Source: Geosiphon pyriformis (taxonomy: Eukaryota > Glomeromycota > Glomeromycetes > Archaeosporales > Geosiphonaceae). From it: a DNA stretch of 64,000 nt. Numbering within the stretch: position 1 is the first letter of the stretch; each line of letters opens with the position of its first letter. The stretch is taken from NCBI GenBank assembly GCA_016748015.1, contig JAAOMT010000448.1, positions 62,001 through 126,000 of the forward strand. Reading direction: 5' to 3'. Position numbers and translations under genes: made by a program. The notes beneath the pieces are model-generated. The model saw only the letters and a list, made by a program, of their open reading frames with translations. It was not told where the DNA came from and searched no databases. This document shows positions 58,766 to 64,000 of the stretch, in pieces.

Positions 58766-59576
58766 AATTATATTGGCTTTGTGGATGGAAAAACTTGTGT
58801 AATTGATTATTATCCAGTCACATATGCTCAAACCAAGTGTGCCATTGTTTGTTTTGGGTCAGTTGAATCATGAGATGCCATCATGGGTACCACTTTTGTG
58901 TTAAGGGGTGCTCATTTTTGTTGGTTTCATCTTAGTTCTGCTGTGTGTGCAAAGTGTGGTAAAATAAATCACACTTCTCTGAGCTGTGCTTCTGGTGAGA
59001 AAATTTCTTCTGGTAGCTTGTTATGTCAAGTTCTTTCAGATACAGATAAAAGCAAACTGGCAGCCATTTATGCCAAACATTCAGTGCTAGTTTTTTGTTC
59101 TGTCTCCTTTGGTGGTGTTTTATGAGCCAAAATTGTTGTTGGGCCTTCCTTTTCCCCTCTCTCTGTTTGGTATGTTTTGTTGAATGATGGCTCCTCCTCA
59201 GAGATGAAGCCTACCTCACATATGTCTCTGATGTTAAATGATAGATTTACTGTTCTTGAGCACAGTCTTGTCAGTCTTGCAGAGTGTGTGGATGAGCTGG
59301 CTAAGAGGTTGGAAACACCTGGGCTGACAGTTTCCCAGCTTTGGATGTCAGCTGTTGGTGACCCCTTCATCACAGAATCAAAAGACAGATATAGTAATGA
59401 GTGAGAGTTTGGGTGTGGCTGTTGATGGTGAGACTGTTGCAGGAGTAGTGGTTTTTGATCCTGCAGTTATATCAAAAATGAAGAAAACATTAAACAATCT
59501 TTTGATCACAGTTATGAGTCTTTCAGCTAAAATGGACAATGCTGATTCAGTTCCTGTTATTCATTCTTTTCAATGA
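58766..59576 (+). pseudogene. LINE3 zinc knuckle and linker
   Basis: In-frame continuation. A TGA near 58870 precedes frame 58883-59125 with MGTTFVLRGAHFCW and the knuckle CAKC-GKIN-H-TSLS-C (CX2CX4HX4C, about 58945-58990). A TGA follows VSFGGVL. Frame 59177-59404 continues with LNDRFTVLEHSLVSLAECVD, a probable coiled coil, then shifts to frame 59355-59576 (VTPSSQNQKTDIVMSE...AKMDNADSV) just before the endonuclease. Confidence 0.8.
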
Positions 59577-60260
59577 TGAATTTGGTTTGGAAAATTGCTA
59601 TGTGTAATGTTCGAGGTATCAATGTTCCTGCTAAGCAGGAAAATGTTGTTTATTGGAATAAAGAATTAGGGAATTTGGTCTCGATTGTTATGGAAACAAA
59701 ATTAAGGTCTAGCTGTAGGCTGTGGATTAAGAATAGGTTTGATGGTGTTCGGGTTTTCACTTCTGGTTTGGATGCAGGTTTTCTTGGTACTGAGGTAACC
59801 ATAATCATGAATGTTTCTCTGGCTTATCATGTGTGTAAAATTTCTGAGGTGCCTAGTTGGCTTCTTTCTATCAAGTTGCTTTTCAAAAATAAGCTGTCGA
59901 TATCAATTTTGGAACTTTATGCTAGTGCTTCTCTGGCTGTCCATTTTGCTCAAGCAGGTGAAATCAACTCTTTGATTGCAAAGGCTGTAAATAAGTTCTT
60001 TTTTGTCATCTTGAGTGGTAATTTCAATGAAAATGAATCTCACAAATGCGCTAGTTTCAAGAAATGCTCTGATTTTGGTCTGGTTAATTCTTTAAGTGGG
60101 AGTTTATTCGTGAGAGTATCAACATGGAGCAATTCTTAGGGTGTTTCAAAAATGATTGATTACATGTTTATTTCTTCAAGTTTGGCCAATACAGTTGTAC
60201 ATCATGGTGTTTTAGATGTTAGTGAATATTTTGACACTGATCATTAAGCTGTTTCTGTGT
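59573..60260 (+). pseudogene. LINE3 AP-type endonuclease
   Basis: Starts ATG ATG AAT at 59573. MCNVRGINVPAKQENVVYW is the N-terminal strand; METKLRS carries the metal-binding Glu; SGNFNENE replaces the family GDFN (Asp to Asn); STWSNS precedes a stop at 60137-60139. After it, IDYMFISSS and DTDH-stop-AVSVS give the C-terminal TDH motif near 60237-60252. The Asp loss and two stops suggest it is inactive. The enzyme would nick target DNA. Confidence 0.85.
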
Positions 60261-61445
60261 CTATGAGTTTGGGTGGCTTGTTAGATATGCAGTTAAATTT
60301 TCTTCACAAGCAAGCGAATAAAAATTGTTGGAAGTTCAATTTTAAGAGTATTGATGTTGCTATGTGGACCAGATTTAAGGATGTTTCAGCAGCTAATGCC
60401 ACCATGTTTTCTGATAATTTTATTGCTTCCGAGTAATTCTCAGATTTGGATGTGATGTGAAATACTGTTTGCAAGTCTGTTACATTATTAGCTAATGAAA
60501 TATTCAAAAAGAAATGGTTTAAGGACTCTGGTCACATCTTTACCAAAGAATTTTCAAAGTTTTATAGATTAAAACTTTTGGTTTCAAAGATTGTTAGAAC
60601 TTTTTAGGGAGCTGATGTTGACAATTTTGTTTCTTTTATAAAGTGTTGGTGTTTTTTGAACAGTGCTAAGGCTTTGGTCATTCAAGATTTAGTAGACTTT
60701 GGTGCAACTTTTAATCATGTTTATTCAGCTCTCTGTATTATTAGGAAATCTTATCGTGCACTGAAATATGCAGAATCTCTAAGAACCAAGAAAGCAAACA
60801 TCAGGTCTACCATAGATAAAAGAATGGAGAGCTTTGAAACAAATAAGGATCATACTATCAAAAGTGTATTAGAGCGTTCATTTCGCAAGATAGTGCTTAA
60901 CCATTTGGTTGTCAATGATAAGCTGGTTCTAGAGCCTGGTTTGATTAAGTCTAAAGTGGACGCAATTATGGAGGGTTGGACTTGGAAACGTCGAACAGTC
61001 CCTGATGTTTCTAGTAAGTAGTGTTGTTAGTATTAGCCTTTGAAATATGTTTTTGATGAAGCTTTTTCTGGTGTGATGTGTTTAATTGGATTTGATGAAT
61101 TTTTTAGAATGGTGTCTAATCTGCCTGATGGCAAAGCTGCCGGTCTCTTGGGTATCTCAAATGAACTTTGGAAGCATTGCAATAAATCTGTTCTGAACAT
61201 GTTCTTAGTATTTTTGAATTCATGTTTGGTTAGTGAATTTGTGCCCAGTTCTTGGAAAGAGGCTTGGGTTTCAATGATTCCCAAACCTTATGAGTAGAAG
61301 AGTGTTCTGACAAATACTTGCCCCATTGCTTTGATTAAGACAGCTTGCAAGGTTCTTTCCAAGATTTTCTCTGATAGGATCTCCTCAGCTTGTAGTACTT
61401 TTGATGTTCTTCATGGTGATAATTTTTCTGTCTTAAAGAGCATGA
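60261..61445 (+). pseudogene. LINE3 linker and reverse transcriptase N-terminal part
   Basis: Linker frame 60656-61021 (SYRALKYAESLRTKKANIRS, then LERSFRKIVLNHLVVNDKLV). RT begins in 61040-61297: FRMVSNLPDGKAAGLLGISNELWKHC (RT motif around PxGKAxGxDGI) and SSWKEAWVSMIPKP. A TAG at 61295-61297 and then NTCPIALIKTACKVLSKIFSDRIS and HGDNFSVLKS follow, ending at the insertion. The catalytic YxDD would lie downstream and is not in the window. Confidence 0.85.
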
Positions 61446-62424
61446 TATTACTGAAGGTTTTTGGTCTCTTTTTTTGAATGTTATTGATGCCTGTTTGCTG
61501 TGAATTCACGTTTTCTGGATGTGGTTGAACCTCCAGTAACTGAATTTCTCTTCAAATTATCTCCTATAATTTGAATTGCTGGGCTTATAAGTAAAATGGC
61601 CAATTCTGTACCAGTTACTTTATGTAGTTACATTGTAGTAAACGTCAACTTTTTTCCAGAATTTGCTCGTCTGAAAGCTCACTAAAAATGTGTAATTACT
61701 TTGCTGTGAAAGTCAACTCTTTTACAGAAATCTTGTCTGTAGGCTACCCTAATGATTATAGTAAGAAAAATAAAAAAAAAATAAAAAAAATGTAAAAAAA
61801 ATAGAATTCTGTCAAGGGAAATGTTTTTAATCCAGGCCTGAAGTCACTAACAGTTTATTAAAATTGGTAGCTAATCAATTTCAAAACGTTAGTTGGGTTT
61901 TGAGAATTTTTCAAGTGCAATAATTAAAGAATTTGGTTTTTCAAATTATTTAATATTTATTTTTTTTTGTGGGTGTAGGAATGGTTCTAAGTAATAAATC
62001 TAAAGTAAGATACATTTTTTCAAAGAAAAAAGCTCTTCTTTTATACAACTTGTTATAACACTATTTTATGAACTTGAACTTTGCTATTTTCTATAATTTT
62101 GCTGAACTAAAGATACATTTTGGCGAACTATAAGTTATTTCTGCAAACTATTAGATATTTTGGTGAACTATCAATTATTTTGGCAAATTTCTACAAATTT
62201 TGGCAAACTTTTGAATGTTACATAGTTCAGAGTATTGCATGATTGATCATCACAATTAGGTTATATTTGTGTTGTGTACAAATTGGATTATTAATTAAAT
62301 GATAATTTTGGACATTTTGCTAATGTAATAAGTAATAATTTGAAATGATAATATATGTTAATTAATGATAGGAATTATAAGATAATTTCATGCTAAATAA
62401 TATCTCTAATTTCGTCTGGTAACA
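61446..62424 (-). repeat. 3' LTR of element G (979 bp)
   Basis: Plus-strand termini are TATTACTG and TGGTAACA. Reverse complement of the solo LTR at 49907-50876. It contains GGCGAACTAT/GGTGAACTAT-type units of about 20 bp at 62115-62210. On the minus strand, TGTTACCAG begins the LTR right after a purine tract (AAGAAGGAGGTTA, plus 62425-62437). Confidence 0.9.
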
Positions 62425-63112
62425 TAACCTCCTTCTTAAAACTGAGCTCTGCTGAAATCCAAGTACTGTCTGTAATTTCCAAATAGTAATCCAAAATTAT
62501 TGAAGAAATTTGGTCTGAAAATTGTTGAAATTTCAGTTCTGTGAACTTTTCAATGTATTGAATCTTCAAAAGTCGTAAAATTGGGTTTTGTAGGACATTT
62601 TTACAGGTGTAGAATAGGTCATAAAGTCTAAAAGCAGCTCTGAGCTTGTAGCAACTGTTTGTTGGTCCAGCTGTTGTCTTGAATTTGTTGTGGAGTTGTT
62701 TCTGAATAGCTTTTTTTGTGAGGTTTGCTGTTGTAAGTTCCAGTTTCCATTCATAGAGTGTTTTTCCAATGTGGAAATATTTATAGATTGGAGAATATTC
62801 AGTGTTTTCCTCATTGAGACACAGTTGAAGTCTTTGTTGAATTGTAGCATTTGGTGGAATATTAATTGGAGTAAACATTAGGTTTTCTCTTAAAGCAAGC
62901 TTTAAAAGTTCTGACAGGTGAATTCCAGAATAACTTCTTGTGTTCTTCTTATATGAGTGATATTTTTGTGAATTTAGGGCTAAATTTGTAACTACTTCTG
63001 TTTGGGTATAATTAATGTGGTTTTCAGTAACAGTAATAGATAATTCGGGTATTGTTTTTAAAGCTAACATTAGTTTTTGGAATAATTGTTGAATGTTTTG
63101 AGGAATAGTCAT
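62393..63112 (-). CDS. Element G post-integrase protein (239 residues), intact frame
   Basis: ATG at 63110-63112 (MTIPQNIQQLFQKLMLALKT) to a TAG at the LTR edge. It overlaps the LTR by about 30 bp and is uninterrupted, unlike its neighbours. It is helical and hydrophilic, with ELTTANLTKKAIQKQL, then CYKLRAAFRLYDLF and QYIEKFTELKFQQFSDQISSIIL. The pattern of the second half resembles the post-integrase frames of A (9101-9505) and B (25972-26445). No signal peptide or membrane segment. Function unknown. An intact frame suggests recent selection, or youth of the element. Confidence 0.65.
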   Translation of the reverse strand: MTIPQNIQQLFQKLMLALKTIPELSITVTENHINYTQTEVVTNLALNSQKYHSYKKNTRSYSGIHLSELLKLALRENLMFTPINIPPNATIQQRLQLCLNEENTEYSPIYKYFHIGKTLYEWKLELTTANLTKKAIQKQLHNKFKTTAGPTNSCYKLRAAFRLYDLFYTCKNVLQNPILRLLKIQYIEKFTELKFQQFSDQISSIILDYYLEITDSTWISAELSFKKEVMLPDEIRDII

Positions 63113-63223
63113 TATAAGAGATTTGAAATAAAAGAAAATTATTTTTGGTGTATGGGTTTTTATGTTATTTTTGTTTTGATTGTTTCTAAATTATAAAAAG
63201 ATAACTATAATAATAAATTTAAT

Positions 63224-63604
63224 TTAAGTGTTCAAGTTGGGAGATTGTTCAATGACAATTATTGGTTCTAAATTTCGGAGAATATCTTCAGGATTGATTA
63301 AAGGAAAATGTGTACCAATTTGTGGAATTAATGGTTCAGGATTGTTTCTGAAATTATAGTATTTCAAATGATCTCCATGTGCAACTTTTGCTAAGATTTT
63401 GTCATTAAGTCTTAGCTTGTATGATCCATTGCCTAGGACTTCATGGATAAAGAATGGTCCATCCCATTTACTTTCAAATTTTCCACTCCATTGTTTTTCA
63501 GCTTTAGTTCTGTGTAAGAGAACTTTGTTTCCGATTTTAAATTCATTGGTGACTGGAAGCAATTTGTCATCATGTCGTTCTTTTTGTCGAGCTTAAGAGT
63601 GTTC
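63224..63604 (-). pseudogene. Element G integrase C-terminal fragment
   Basis: Reads ARQKERHDDKLLPVTNEFKIGNKVLLHRTKAEKQWSGKFE in two overlapping steps, then WDGPFFIHEVLGNGSYKLRL and HGDHLKYYN. This equals the last part of element B integrase (about 25400-25640). A TAA precedes ARQKERH. The catalytic core is absent: upstream sequence switches directly to gag. Confidence 0.8.
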
Positions 63605-64000
63605 AATATGGGTGGCTGTGGGGCAGGCTGATAATAGTTACTTTGGTATTGGAGTCTTGGTGGATAGTAAGCTGGTAGTGGTGGTTGATAATGAGATTGC
63701 TGTGGTGGAAAGTAATATTGATTACTCTTATTTTGTTGGTCTTGTTGTAGCTTTCTGCAATCTCTTTTTCAGTGGTCAAAGATTCCACAGTAATGGCAAT
63801 TCTGAGGCTGGTTATTAGAAAGTGGTGCAAAGTTATTTTAATTTCGTCTTTGGGGTGGTTGATATCTTTGGGGTTGCTGTTGTTGTTAATTGGTGAAATA
63901 GTTTTCAACCTTCTTTGTGAGTTGGTCAATTTTTTCCTCAGCTGCTGAGCTGGTTTCTCCAATTGCCAAATTTACAAGTTTTGTGCGATTAGCCTCTTCT
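63605..64000 (-). pseudogene. Element G gag end, joined to integrase by internal deletion
   Basis: On the minus strand from the window edge: TKLVNLAIGETSSAAEEKID (end of capsid), Gln/Pro/Arg-rich linker, zinc knuckle CHYC-GIFD-H-(stop)KRD-C at 63757-63798, then a tail of YYPP/YQP repeats ending QSNYYQPAPQPP at about 63610. Stops interrupt it at two or three places. The frames at 63603-63962 (minus) and 63612-63818 (plus) are other-frame shadows. Protease, dUTPase, RT and most of integrase are missing between this and 63604. Confidence 0.75.

Larger units (their letters stand above)
57640..61445 (+). mobile_element. LINE3, best-preserved LINE copy, truncated by element G
   Basis: Plus-strand LINE with long open segments. 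It stops inside the RT domain at 61445, where an LTR begins. The rest presumably lies beyond the window on the far side of element G. Domain content (RRM, CCHC, AP endonuclease, RT; RNase H in sister copies) resembles Tad1/I-type LINEs of fungi. Confidence 0.88.

Noticed and set aside
1-64000. tRNA or rRNA genes, riboswitches, bacterial-type operons, mitochondrial origin
   Set aside because: No cloverleaf or rRNA core was noticed by eye. The intron, LTR and LINE content is eukaryotic nuclear. A tRNA scan was not possible, so small tRNA genes cannot be fully excluded.

Overview
The window looks like nuclear DNA of a fungus with a very AT-rich, transposon-loaded genome. The best fit is an arbuscular mycorrhizal fungus (Glomeromycotina, Rhizophagus/Gigaspora type). 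The evidence is the strong A+T bias, a short GT...AG intron, and gag-pol and LINE proteins whose wording I recognise from that group. Genus is inferred from memory and was not searched. I see no rRNA, tRNA, CRISPR array or bacterial-type operon. Almost everything is retrotransposon, mostly inactivated.

Layout. Positions 760-38046 are a four-level nest. A decayed minus-strand LINE (LINE1: 760-6742 plus 37462-38046) is split by Ty3/gypsy element C (minus, LTRs 6743-7554 and 36639-37461). C is split by element A (minus, LTRs 8228-9081 and 28364-29191). A is split twice: by element B (plus, 17221-27280, LTRs of 821 bp each) in gag, and by a solo LTR D (10836-11663) in integrase. Positions 38060-39670 are AT-rich spacer. 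At 39680-40349 lies the only host-like gene, two exons encoding three 58-residue tandem repeats. An assembly gap (41398-41741) abuts an old LTR (E0). Element E (minus, 42424-50994) carries a nested solo LTR (49907-50876). Two LINEs follow head to head: LINE2 (minus, about 51150-57345, decayed) and LINE3 (plus, about 57640-61445, best preserved). LINE3 is cut by element G (minus, from 61446, running off the window), whose LTR is the same family as the solo LTR in E.

How the genes work together. A, B and C encode one gag-pro-pol polyprotein. The order is a Met-free N-terminal region, capsid, CCHC knuckle, aspartic protease, Cys-rich zinc domain, dUTPase, reverse transcriptase/RNase H and integrase, followed by a small unidentified protein after integrase. 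The dUTPase between protease and RT and the post-integrase reading frame are the most unusual modules. The LINEs encode an RRM/zinc-knuckle region, an AP-type endonuclease, RT, RNase H and a C-terminal zinc motif, resembling the Tad1/I group.

Decay is dominated by C:G to T:A transitions, many at CpG. They create stop codons, convert the RT motif YLDD to YLDN in three elements, and blur the 4-bp target duplications. This points to cytosine methylation with deamination, or a RIP-like process. All coordinates of decayed domains are approximate; LTR edges come from matching copies and terminal TGTTAC/GTAACA.
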